A DNA stretch of 5,048 bases from Solirubrobacterales bacterium (GCA_019240015.1 JAFAZB010000317.1:1-5048), one strand, 5' to 3'. Shown: positions 1 to 5,048, numbered from the stretch's first letter. A program made the numbers and translations. The notes: a model not told the origin generated them from the sequence alone.

Positions 1-1152
1 AGCGGCAAATCGGTCGCCGTGATCGGAGCCGGGCCCGCGGGACTGGCAGCCGCCGCGGAGCTCAACCGCTGCGGACACCAGGTGACGGTCTACGAGCGCG
101 ACGAAGGCCCTGGCGGCCTGATGCGCTTCGGGGTCCCCGACGCCAAGCTCGAGAAGTCGATCATCGACCGCCGGGTGGCGATCCTGGAGGAAGAGGGAAT
201 CGTGTTCGTGTACGACACCGACGTCGGGCGCGATAAACCGGTCAGCGAGCTCCAGGACGCCCACGACGCGATCGTGCTGACGATCGGCTCGCGCGTGTCC
301 CGTGACCTCGACGCGCCGGGCCGCGACCTACGGGGCATCCACCTGGCGATGGACTACCTGTATCAGCGCAACAGGTGGGTAGCGGAGCAACAGGGCAGGC
401 CGTTCCGGGCCCCTGAGCCGGGGACGGAGATCACGGCCCATGGCAAGCGAGTGCTCGTGGTCGGTGGCGGCGACACCGGTATGGATTGCATCTCCAACTC
501 TCACCGCGAAGGGGCCCACAGCGTGGTGATGCTCGATGTCTACGCCGAGCTGCCGGACAGCGGCGATGACCCGCGTCACCCGTGGCCGCTGCCCCCCAAG
601 CGCACCCCGACGACATACGCGCTCGAGGAGGGCGGCAAGCGTCGCTGGGGAACCGAGGTCACGGGGTTCGGCGGCAAGGACGGTGCGGTGAGTCACGTCT
701 ACGCGCGGAAGGTGACCGGGACCTCCTCGCGGGACCTGACTCCGGTGCCCGGCAGCGAGTTCGTGCTGGAGGCGGACCTGGTCCTGATCGCGATCGGCTT
801 CGAGCACCCCGAGCACGATGGGCCGGTCGGTGAGCTCGGTCTCGCGCTCGATCGGCGCGGCAACATCCGCACCCAGCAGACCTATCGCACGTCCGTCGGC
901 AGGGTGTACGCCTGCGGAGACGCGCGTATCGGTCAGTCACTGGTGGTCACCGCGATCGCCGAGGGTCGCAAGTGCGCCCGGATCGTCAACCAGGATCTCG
1001 GCGGAAGCCCGATGGACGCCGACCGCGAGATGCTCGCCGTCGGGGCGTGGAGCGGCGAGGCCGACCGCACGCTGCGCCACGAAGCGGAGGCGGCGGGGAC
1101 GGTCCGGCCGGGCGAGGAGTTCTTCAGCGGTCCGGGTACCCGGCCTCGCTAG
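1..1152 (+). CDS. gltD: Glutamate synthase small (beta) subunit, 5'-truncated by window edge
   Basis: This is an NADPH- and FAD-dependent oxidoreductase. In the family, the subunit passes electrons from NADPH through FAD to the large subunit GltB, which makes glutamate from glutamine and 2-oxoglutarate in the cytoplasm. The reading frame is open from base 1, so the GTG at 19 is not the start: the lysine-valine strand before the FAD motif is already in frame, and the N-terminal Fe-S domain must lie upstream. Of 383 visible residues, the FAD-binding GAGPAGL is at 9-15, followed by GGLMRFGVPDAKLEK, a GltD hallmark. The NADPH-binding GGGDTGMDC is at 155-163, and the second flavin motif ACGDARIGQSL at 304-314 precedes AIAEGR. 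About 48 residues follow the point where the conserved core ends, an acidic, alanine/glycine-rich tail. It ends in TAG. GltD-like subunits of other oxidoreductases share these motifs; gltB would be expected upstream, outside the window. Confidence 0.93.
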   Translation, partial: SGKSVAVIGAGPAGLAAAAELNRCGHQVTVYERDEGPGGLMRFGVPDAKLEKSIIDRRVAILEEEGIVFVYDTDVGRDKPVSELQDAHDAIVLTIGSRVSRDLDAPGRDLRGIHLAMDYLYQRNRWVAEQQGRPFRAPEPGTEITAHGKRVLVVGGGDTGMDCISNSHREGAHSVVMLDVYAELPDSGDDPRHPWPLPPKRTPTTYALEEGGKRRWGTEVTGFGGKDGAVSHVYARKVTGTSSRDLTPVPGSEFVLEADLVLIAIGFEHPEHDGPVGELGLALDRRGNIRTQQTYRTSVGRVYACGDARIGQSLVVTAIAEGRKCARIVNQDLGGSPMDADREMLAVGAWSGEADRTLRHEAEAAGTVRPGEEFFSGPGTRPR

Positions 1153-1153
1153 C

Positions 1154-1193
1154 GATACGAGCTGGATGTCGCGCGCTGCGGAGAGCGCGTATC
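1154..1193. terminator. Inverted repeat just after gltD, possible weak terminator
   Basis: Two bases after the gltD stop there is a nested inverted repeat. The outer arms GATACG (1154-1159) and CGTATC (1188-1193) enclose an inner stem CGCGCT (1172-1177) / AGCGCG (1184-1189) with a six-base loop; the two stems share two bases and so cannot both form fully. There is no T-tract after it. The position suggests transcript ending, but the stem is short and the call is tentative. Confidence 0.3.
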
Positions 1194-1198
1194 CCGCA

Positions 1199-1244
1199 AT
1201 GTGCGCGTTGTGGGCGGCGGCAAATACTCGCTATGTGCGCGTTG
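1199..1244. repeat. 12-base direct repeat, two copies 34 bases apart
   Basis: ATGTGCGCGTTG occurs at 1199-1210 and again at 1233-1244, in the noncoding gap after gltD. The start-to-start distance of 34 bases is a little over three helical turns, compatible with two binding sites on nearly the same DNA face. No protein family is recognised for this site. Chance similarity in GC-rich DNA is possible. Confidence 0.45.
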
Positions 1245-1316
1245 CGCCCCGGGGTGATACCTTGTAAACAGGTGGTGGCCGCGGTTGCGTGCGGTCGGGG
1301 CGTTAGAAAAGCTTGG

Positions 1317-1404
1317 GACGGGGAAACTCGCCCCTGTCGGTCAGGGAACTGCGCCCCCACTTCCCTGACTCTCCGGGGGGCCCAGATGGATCTGGGTCCC
1401 CCGG
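1317..1404 (+). ncRNA. Candidate structured RNA or leader with three consecutive hairpins
   Basis: Three hairpins follow one another with almost no spacer. The first is GACGGGG (1317-1323) against CCCC-T-GTC (1331-1338), with a one-base bulge. The second is a perfect 9-bp stem, GTCAGGGAA (1340-1348) with TTCCCTGAC (1361-1369), whose 12-base loop carries five consecutive C (1354-1358). The third is a 14-bp stem (1373-1386 with 1391-1404) with one G-U pair and a four-base loop, and it looks like a terminator without a clear U-tract. The C-run in loop two could instead pair with the G-run 1375-1380 of hairpin three, an attenuator-like alternative. The C-rich loop recalls the actinobacterial 6C RNA, but only five C and one such loop are visible, so no assignment is made. 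It could equally be the 5' leader of the membrane protein gene at 1501, or the gltD terminator. Confidence 0.4.
1373..1404 (+). terminator. Strong GC hairpin, terminator-like
   Basis: CCGGGGGG plus CCCAGA (1373-1386) pairs with TCTGGG-T-CCCCCGG (1391-1404), 14 bp with one G-U wobble and loop TGGA. It is followed by GCCTCTTGTC, which has only scattered T. Hairpins without a U-tract are commonly proposed as terminators in high-GC actinobacteria. It would end either the gltD transcript or a small RNA beginning upstream; it lies about 100 bases before the next gene. Confidence 0.5.
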
Positions 1405-1500
1405 GCCTCTTGTCGGGCGCGTGAGCATTCGCGCTGGGCAGCCGCCCCCGGACCGCGAGATCAGCGCGTTGCGTGCCGCCGCGGTGCGGCCCGCCTCCGG

Positions 1501-2550
1501 GTGTGCGACCGTTTCGGGATGGCAGCACTCGCGGTCCTGAGCGGCACTGCGCACCACGCTGGACACGCCTCGGTCGGCTCGACGATCGATCACCTGCTCG
1601 ACTCGGCGGGGCGGTTCTTCTCGCAGCTGGCCAACCTGCAGTGGGGGGCATTGCTGCTGGGGCTGTTGCTGTACGGGATCTACCTGTGGCTGCGTTCGCG
1701 GGCGCTGTTCAACGCGATCCGCGCCGCGTATCCCGGTGTCCGGATCCGTTGGCGCGACGTCTGGGGTGCCTACATGGTCGGCTACGCGGTCAACAACGTG
1801 TTCCCGCTCGGCGGGGGGAACATCGCGCAGCTGTTCCTCACCAGGGTCGCGATTCCGCCCGGCAGCTATCCCGCGATCGCCGCCGCCCTGTCGACGGGTG
1901 TGCTGTTCGATTGGTTCATGGGCCTGCTGATCATGTGCTTCGCGTTCACTCAGGGCGTGTTCCCAAAGCCCCCCGACTTCTCCAAGCTGCCGGCGTTCGA
2001 CATCAGCTTCTTCGCCTCGCACATGCGCTTCACCCTGTTCTTCCTGACCTTTCTCGGCGTGCTGTTCCTGGTCGGCTTCGCCTTGCTCTCGGCGCGGGTC
2101 AGGGCTTTCTGGCAGCGCGTTCGCCAGGGCGTGACGATCCTGCGCGATCGGCGCCGGTATCGGCGCGAGATGGCCAGCTGGCAGCTCGTCAGCTGGGTGG
2201 CGCGCTTTGCGGCCTACTGGGCGTTGCTCGACGCGTTCCACATCGGGGGCTCGGTTCGCAACGCGTTGCTGGTGCTCGCGGTGCAGGTGGTCGCGTCGGT
2301 GTTTCCGTTCACGCCGGGAGGCGCCGGCGTGCAGCAGGCGCTGCTGCTGACGATCTTCGCCCACAACCCGGACGTGGCCTCGTTCTCGGTGGGACAGCAG
2401 ATCGCGACCGCGGTGCTCAGCTCGGCGCTCGGGTTCGCCGCGCTGGTGCTGATCTTCCGGTTCAAGAGCTTCCGCGAGGTGATCGCCAGCGGCAAGGCCC
2501 ACCGGCGCGGCGAGGCGGTGGCCGCGGGCTGGACCCCCGGCGAGACCTGA
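1501..2550 (+). CDS. Flippase-like membrane protein, LPG synthase transmembrane / UPF0104 family
   Basis: This is a 349-residue polytopic inner-membrane protein. Hydrophobic segments lie near residues 48-65, 88-107, 124-150, 173-198, 228-248, 255-275 and 300-320, the usual architecture and length of the UPF0104 / lysylphosphatidylglycerol synthase transmembrane family. Supporting motifs are VNNVFPLGGG (98-106 region), where family members carry a VNN-P-G loop, and FPFTPGGAGVQQALL (268-282), matching the family signature (F/P)TPGG-G. The basic loop at 200-223 is probably cytoplasmic. No C-terminal GNAT-like synthase domain is present, so it is not a full lysyl-PG synthase. Relatives are thought to move lipid-linked substrates, but the substrate here cannot be read. 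The start is uncertain: GTG 1501 or ATG 1519 are both in frame, neither with a clear ribosome binding site; the frame has a stop upstream near 1366 and no other ordinary start. It is convergent with the next gene. Confidence 0.88.
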   Translation: MCDRFGMAALAVLSGTAHHAGHASVGSTIDHLLDSAGRFFSQLANLQWGALLLGLLLYGIYLWLRSRALFNAIRAAYPGVRIRWRDVWGAYMVGYAVNNVFPLGGGNIAQLFLTRVAIPPGSYPAIAAALSTGVLFDWFMGLLIMCFAFTQGVFPKPPDFSKLPAFDISFFASHMRFTLFFLTFLGVLFLVGFALLSARVRAFWQRVRQGVTILRDRRRYRREMASWQLVSWVARFAAYWALLDAFHIGGSVRNALLVLAVQVVASVFPFTPGGAGVQQALLLTIFAHNPDVASFSVGQQIATAVLSSALGFAALVLIFRFKSFREVIASGKAHRRGEAVAAGWTPGET

Positions 2551-2603
2551 CGCGCCCGCCCGACGCCGGACGCGCCTGACGCGCCCGCCCGACGCCGGAC
2601 GCG
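2546..2603. repeat. Tandem repeat, two perfect 29-base copies
   Basis: The unit occupies 2546-2574 and is repeated without change at 2575-2603; identity continues two more bases. It starts CCTGACGCGCCC and includes the internal 8-mer GACGCGCC, which recurs four times in all. The first copy contains the TGA stop of the membrane protein gene (2548-2550). The second fills most of the gap to the convergent gene, whose stop is at 2616. Two copies fit a recent slippage duplication; no CRISPR-like spacing is present. Confidence 0.9.
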
Positions 2604-2615
2604 CCCAAGTGGCAG

Positions 2616-3431
2616 CTAGTGCTTTGGCAGCGAGGCCGTCATCGTGAACCGGGGACAGCTCCCACCCGGCACCGTGATCTCACCGCTGGCGCTGGTCGCC
2701 GAGAACTTCAGCGACACCGCGACATCGGGTTGCGAGACGCGCGCCTGGCCGTTTGCGGCGATGAACAGGTCGACCGCGCCGCTGGGCCCGCGGCAGCTCG
2801 CGAGCTCGGACGGCAGGCCGATCGACGTCGCGAGCCGACCTCCGGCTAGGACGGTGAACTTTTTCGACTCCCCGTCGGCGAACTGCAGCTTCCACGTCCC
2901 GTCCTGCACGGTGCGCCGCTGCGCGGGATGGAGCTTCCACTTGAGGGCTCCGCTGCAGCTGCCGGAGCCGGCGTTGTAGGAGTGAGTCAGCAGCGCGCTG
3001 TGAGGCCCCGTCAGGCCGCCGCCCAGCCCGGCATTGGTCAGCCCGTAGGTTCCGTCGTGCCGCAGCGTCCTCAGCCGATGGGGGCTGACCAGTCCCTCCG
3101 AGTAATGCCAGCTGCTGACCGGGCAGCCGTTTGGCTGCAACAGCACCATGTCCTTGAACTCATATGAGCTCGAGTGGGGGTCGTAGAGCAGCTGGAAGCT
3201 GGCCGGGAACCCGTTTGCAGTGCCCTCCCAGTCGCCCAGCGTGGGGAGGAACGGCGCTCCGCCTGGGGGCGTGATCGTCGGCTTCGGCGCGGGGCTTACC
3301 GGACCCGTGACGTTGCTCAGCGCATGCGACTGGTGCGCGGCTGTGCTCGCCGGCAAGACGACCGCCACGGCTGCGACTGCGCCCGCGATCACGCGGCGAC
3401 GCACTGCGCTGCGTCCACTCATCCCTCTCAC
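2616..3431 (-). CDS. Secreted four-cysteine protein of unknown function
   Basis: The 271-residue product begins with an export signal: a basic N-terminus with RRR at 11-13, a hydrophobic alanine/valine core to about residue 26, and a likely signal peptidase site around the AST-AA-H at 29-33. A short proline-rich linker (43-63) follows, then a mostly beta-type mature domain starting GDWEGTANGFPASFQL (66-81). Four cysteines (103, 159, 213, 259) could form two disulfides outside the cytoplasm. The motifs DGTWKLQF (177-184) and LAGGRLATSIGLP (195-207) suggest a beta-barrel or sandwich, but I recognise no family and give no function. The start is GTG at 3431: GGGAGG (3442-3437) lies 5 bases before it, while the in-frame ATG at 3422 would be 14 bases away. 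A good promoter precedes it. It is convergent with the membrane protein gene and divergent from the zinc-motif gene. Confidence 0.82.
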   Translation of the reverse strand: MRGMSGRSAVRRRVIAGAVAAVAVVLPASTAAHQSHALSNVTGPVSPAPKPTITPPGGAPFLPTLGDWEGTANGFPASFQLLYDPHSSSYEFKDMVLLQPNGCPVSSWHYSEGLVSPHRLRTLRHDGTYGLTNAGLGGGLTGPHSALLTHSYNAGSGSCSGALKWKLHPAQRRTVQDGTWKLQFADGESKKFTVLAGGRLATSIGLPSELASCRGPSGAVDLFIAANGQARVSQPDVAVSLKFSATSASGEITVPGGSCPRFTMTASLPKH

Positions 3432-3436
3432 CCTAA

Positions 3437-3442
3437 CCTCCC
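3437..3442 (-). promoter_or_regulatory. Ribosome binding site fixing the GTG start of the secreted protein
   Basis: Read on the minus strand, GGGAGG is followed by TTAGG and then GTG. The 5-base spacing favours GTG 3431 over the ATG three codons later, which would be 14 bases away. Confidence 0.7.
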
Positions 3443-3472
3443 GTGACGTACCGTAAACAGGTGCGGCGGCCG

Positions 3473-3490
3473 CGTGGAATCCTATCCACG
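3473..3490. promoter_or_regulatory. Palindrome centred on the -10 box, candidate operator
   Basis: CGTGGA (3473-3478), ATCCTA (3479-3484) and TCCACG (3485-3490) form a perfect 6-6-6 inverted repeat whose centre is exactly the minus-strand -10 hexamer. GGCC flanks both sides (3467-3470 and 3490-3493), extending the symmetry with a two-base offset. A repressor bound here would block RNA polymerase. No regulator family is recognised from the half-site. Confidence 0.45.
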
Positions 3491-3507
3491 GCCGTGCGCG
3501 GCGTCAA
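3479..3507 (-). promoter_or_regulatory. Housekeeping-type promoter of the secreted protein gene
   Basis: On the minus strand, TTGACG (3507-3502) is separated by exactly 17 bases from TAGGAT (3484-3479). This is close to the sigma-70/HrdB consensus TTGACA-17-TATAAT (five of six and four of six bases). Transcription would start near 3472, giving a leader of about 40 bases to the GTG at 3431. The -10 box sits inside a palindrome described separately. Confidence 0.65.
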
Positions 3508-3567
3508 AGCGACACGGCGGCCGCCTGGCGCAACGACCGAGCGCGCCGGGCGTGCAACGATCCCGGT

Positions 3568-4575
3568 CTGCCTACGTTCTGTCGCCACAATCGGCTGGTC
3601 CAGAACTGCCCGATCTGCGCGCGCGAGCAGGAGGTCGAGCTGCGCCCGATCGTGTCCTCGAGTGCGCCGCGCATCGCGAGCGCCCGGTCGAGCGCTCCGG
3701 GGGCGGTGCCCTCGAGGCGCGGCACCTCCGGTCCCCGACGCCCGGCGGGCTCTCGCTCCGGCGCTGGCATGACGGTCCGCAGGCTGGCCAGAGGCGTCGA
3801 CGACGGCTACCGCTCACCGCTGCTGCCGGGGCTGAAGTCGAGCGCGGACGCTGAACGCCTGGCGCAGGAGCTGGCCTCGTCGGCCGGCTGCCTGGGGCTG
3901 CTCAGCTCCGACCCGCCGGAGCTGTATGCCGAAGTGGCGGCCGCCGACCGCGAGCTCGAGGAGCGCACCTGGCTGGCGCTGTTGATCGCCTACATCGGTC
4001 CGCTCGAGGAGGCCAGCCCGTTCCGCTCGATCGAGCGGGTGCGGACCTCGTGGGGGTCGGGCGCCGACCCCGACCTGGAGGGAATCGAGACGGGTCCCCG
4101 CAGCGTCCACGATCCGACCCGCCCCGAGCGGACGCTGACCGCGTACCGGGCGTGGGCCGAGCGCGCGGGGTCGCAGGCGGCGGCATTCACCGGTCAGCCG
4201 GAGTGGTCGGCGGAGCGTCGCTTCGCACGGACCTTCGAACGGTTGGCCCTGCCTGGATTTCACCGCGCGGGGCGGTTCGCGCTGCTGGTGATCCTGGGTC
4301 GGACCGGCGTCTACGAGCTGCGTCCCGCCGCGCTCCAGTTGGGTGCCGGTGACCCCGTCACGCTCGCGGCCAAGCGACTGCTCGGGATCGGCGATCCGCT
4401 GCTGCTCGAGCGCCGCGCCGGCGAGCTGGCGAGCGCCTGCGGGCTGCCGCTCGACGCGCTCGACCTGGCGCTTCACAACTGGGAGCGCGGCGAGCGTGCG
4501 ACGCTCGGGCTAGGCATCGGGGCCGAGCCCGATCCCGCGGCGTTGGACTCCTGCCGCCGGGCCCTGTCGCTGTAG
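3568..4575 (+). CDS. Unknown protein with N-terminal CxH...CxxC zinc-knuckle motif; start unresolved
   Basis: Numbered from CTG 3568, the product has 335 residues. CRHNRLVQNCPIC at 5-17 arranges C5, H7, C14 and C17 as a probable zinc site. A low-complexity Ser/Arg/Pro/Gly linker follows (about 29-67). Residues from 68 on form a mostly helical globular part, with TWLALLIAYIGPLEE (134-148), GPRSVHDPTRPERTL (176-190), AYRAWAERAGSQAAAFTG (192-209), LPGFHRAGRFALLVILG (228-244) and AAKRLLGIGDPLLLERRA (267-284). The last resembles a helix-hairpin-helix seen in DNA glycosylase-type proteins, a weak resemblance only. I think related proteins occur in Thermoleophilia, but cannot name the family with confidence. 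The frame is open from the stop at 3454, yet holds no ATG, GTG or TTG before GTG 3652, which lies after the zinc motif. GTG 3652 and ATG 3769 both lack well-placed ribosome binding sites. CTG is used here as a working start; a noncanonical start or a sequencing indel is possible. Confidence 0.72.
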   Translation: MPTFCRHNRLVQNCPICAREQEVELRPIVSSSAPRIASARSSAPGAVPSRRGTSGPRRPAGSRSGAGMTVRRLARGVDDGYRSPLLPGLKSSADAERLAQELASSAGCLGLLSSDPPELYAEVAAADRELEERTWLALLIAYIGPLEEASPFRSIERVRTSWGSGADPDLEGIETGPRSVHDPTRPERTLTAYRAWAERAGSQAAAFTGQPEWSAERRFARTFERLALPGFHRAGRFALLVILGRTGVYELRPAALQLGAGDPVTLAAKRLLGIGDPLLLERRAGELASACGLPLDALDLALHNWERGERATLGLGIGAEPDPAALDSCRRALSL

Positions 4576-4594
4576 CGCGCGCGTCGCGCCCTGC

Positions 4595-4647
4595 GCGAAC
4601 TTTGGCGAATTGGTTCGACCCCTCCGAACCGAATCGCCAATGTTCGC
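4595..4647. terminator. Long inverted repeat after the zinc-motif gene, probable terminator
   Basis: The inner arms 4602-4617 and 4625-4640 pair over 16 positions with one A-A mismatch and one G-U wobble, around the loop ACCCCTC. After a T-T mismatch the stem extends by GCGAAC (4595-4600) with GTTCGC (4642-4647). The structure starts 20 bases after the stop codon of the upstream gene. No T-tract follows on the plus strand. It most likely ends that transcript, but its near-symmetry at the DNA level also fits a large operator or a mobile palindromic repeat. Confidence 0.65.
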
Positions 4648-4746
4648 CAGCGGGCGGGGCGCCCGGGCCGTCCGAGGGAGCGCCCGCACACCGCAACTCT
4701 CCACGCGCGCCGCGGTTAATCCAATCGACGGCCGGCTCAATAGCGT

Positions 4747-4753
4747 GGGAGGG
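4747..4753 (+). promoter_or_regulatory. Ribosome binding site of the exported protein gene
   Basis: GGGAGGG ends 5 bases before ATG 4759. The in-frame GTG at 4753 overlaps this site and is therefore unlikely to be the start. Confidence 0.7.
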
Positions 4754-4758
4754 TGCGG

Positions 4759-5048
4759 ATGCGTCGTTCGCTGGTCGTGTCGTTGTCGCTCTTGTCGCTG
4801 GCGCTCGCCGGCGGGGTGGTGGCGCTGATCCTAGGCTCGGCCGCCTCGTCCGCCGCTGCCGGCAGCCCGTTCACCGTCGCCGCGTTCCCGAACCCGTCGA
4901 CCGCCGGGGAGCCCGTCGAGATCGCCGGCCGGCTGTTCGGGGAGCCCACCGGGACCCGGGTCGTGCTGTGGCACGAGCTCCCCGGCCGGCACGGGTTCCA
5001 GCCGGTCGCCGCGACCAGGACCAACGCCGCCGGCCGGTTCGCCTTCGT
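4759..5048 (+). CDS. Exported protein with Ig-like or beta-sandwich domain, 3' end outside window
   Basis: Ninety-six codons are visible and no stop is reached. The product begins MRRSL, followed by a long hydrophobic stretch (5-27) and a small-residue region SAASSAAAG (27-35), a typical signal peptide with likely cleavage near residue 34. The mature start, FTVAAFPNPSTAGEPVEIAG (38-57) then a strand-turn-strand pattern (RVVLWHE, FQPVAATRTNAAGRFAF), looks like a repeatable extracellular beta-sandwich domain of the Ig-like or carboxypeptidase-regulatory-like type: the TNAAGRF turn matches the (T/D)-x-x-G-x-(F/Y) turn found in such folds. Function is unknown; adhesion or cell-surface structure is only a guess. 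The start is chosen from the GGGAGGG site. It follows the upstream gene after a 183-base gap containing a strong hairpin, so it is probably transcribed separately; I see no convincing promoter in 4648-4746. Confidence 0.78.
   Translation, partial: MRRSLVVSLSLLSLALAGGVVALILGSAASSAAAGSPFTVAAFPNPSTAGEPVEIAGRLFGEPTGTRVVLWHELPGRHGFQPVAATRTNAAGRFAF

Noticed and set aside
328..816. Minus-strand open frame inside gltD
   Set aside because: It lies entirely opposite conserved GltD motifs and has no motif of its own.
1153..1500. Known riboswitch (cobalamin, TPP, SAM, c-di-AMP, fluoride types)
   Set aside because: None of their conserved core sequences is visible; only generic hairpins are.
1303..2502. 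Minus-strand open frame of 399 codons opposite the membrane protein gene
   Set aside because: Its product is a low-complexity Arg/Glu/Gln/His-rich chain typical of antisense reading of GC-rich genes, while the plus frame encodes clear membrane helices and the TPGG motif.
1473..2579. Plus-strand open frame of 368 codons overlapping the membrane protein gene
   Set aside because: It is an Arg/Gly/Ala-rich out-of-frame shadow with no recognisable domain, and it conflicts with the well-supported frame.
2546..2603. CRISPR array
   Set aside because: The two 29-base copies directly adjoin each other without spacers.
3443..3772. Plus-strand open frames in the other two frames across 3443-3854
   Set aside because: They are Arg-rich, without motifs, and the CRHN...CPIC motif lies in the third frame, which continues into the long gene.
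3814..4476. Minus-strand open frame of 220 codons opposite the zinc-motif gene
   Set aside because: It is Arg/Gln/Gly-rich shadow sequence; the plus frame has coherent helices and motif-like blocks.
4595..4647. LexA (SOS) box in the CGAAC/GTTCG-containing inverted repeat
   Set aside because: The actinobacterial box needs CGAAC and GTTCG four bases apart; here the half-sites are 12 or more bases apart or in the wrong order.
4690..4746. Promoter for the exported protein gene (GGTTAA ... TCAATA)
   Set aside because: Spacing and match to -35/-10 consensus are poor and the start point would fall on the ribosome binding site.

Overview
The window is very GC-rich and its genes end codons mostly in G or C, so it reads as chromosome of a high-GC actinobacterium. 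The style of the secreted proteins, the Ig-like exported protein at the right edge and the CxH...CxxC protein suggest the Thermoleophilia/Solirubrobacterales; that lineage call is inference from memory of similar proteins, not a search. No tRNA, rRNA, transposase, integrase, CRISPR array or phage gene is visible.

Layout. (1) 1-1152, plus strand: the 3' part of a glutamate synthase small subunit (gltD), missing its N-terminal Fe-S domain, which lies outside the window. (2) 1153-1500: a 348-base gap with an inverted repeat just after gltD, a 12-base direct repeat and, at 1317-1404, three consecutive hairpins, the last a very strong GC stem. This may be a small RNA or a leader of the next gene. 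(3) 1501-2550, plus: a polytopic membrane protein of the lysylphosphatidylglycerol synthase transmembrane / UPF0104 flippase-like family. (4) 2546-2603: two perfect copies of a 29-base unit that begin over this gene's stop codon, in the short gap between convergent genes. (5) 2616-3431, minus: a secreted four-cysteine protein of unknown function, with a good ribosome binding site and a convincing -35/-10 promoter (TTGACG, 17 bases, TAGGAT) whose -10 box sits in the centre of an 18-base palindrome. (6) about 3568-4575, plus: a protein of unknown function with an N-terminal zinc-knuckle-like CRHN...CPIC motif, a low-complexity linker and a helical C-terminal part. The zinc motif lies upstream of the first ordinary start codon, so the true start is unresolved. 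(7) 4576-4758: a gap dominated by a 53-base inverted repeat, probably the terminator of the preceding gene. (8) 4759 to the right edge, plus: the start of an exported protein with an Ig-like or other beta-sandwich domain.

The genes do not form an evident pathway. They are transcribed as gltD and the membrane protein rightward, the secreted protein leftward (convergent with the membrane protein, divergent from the zinc-motif protein), then two rightward genes separated by a strong hairpin. The most unusual items are the start-codon puzzle of the zinc-motif protein, the triple-hairpin intergenic block, the palindrome over the -10 box and the 53-base inverted repeat.
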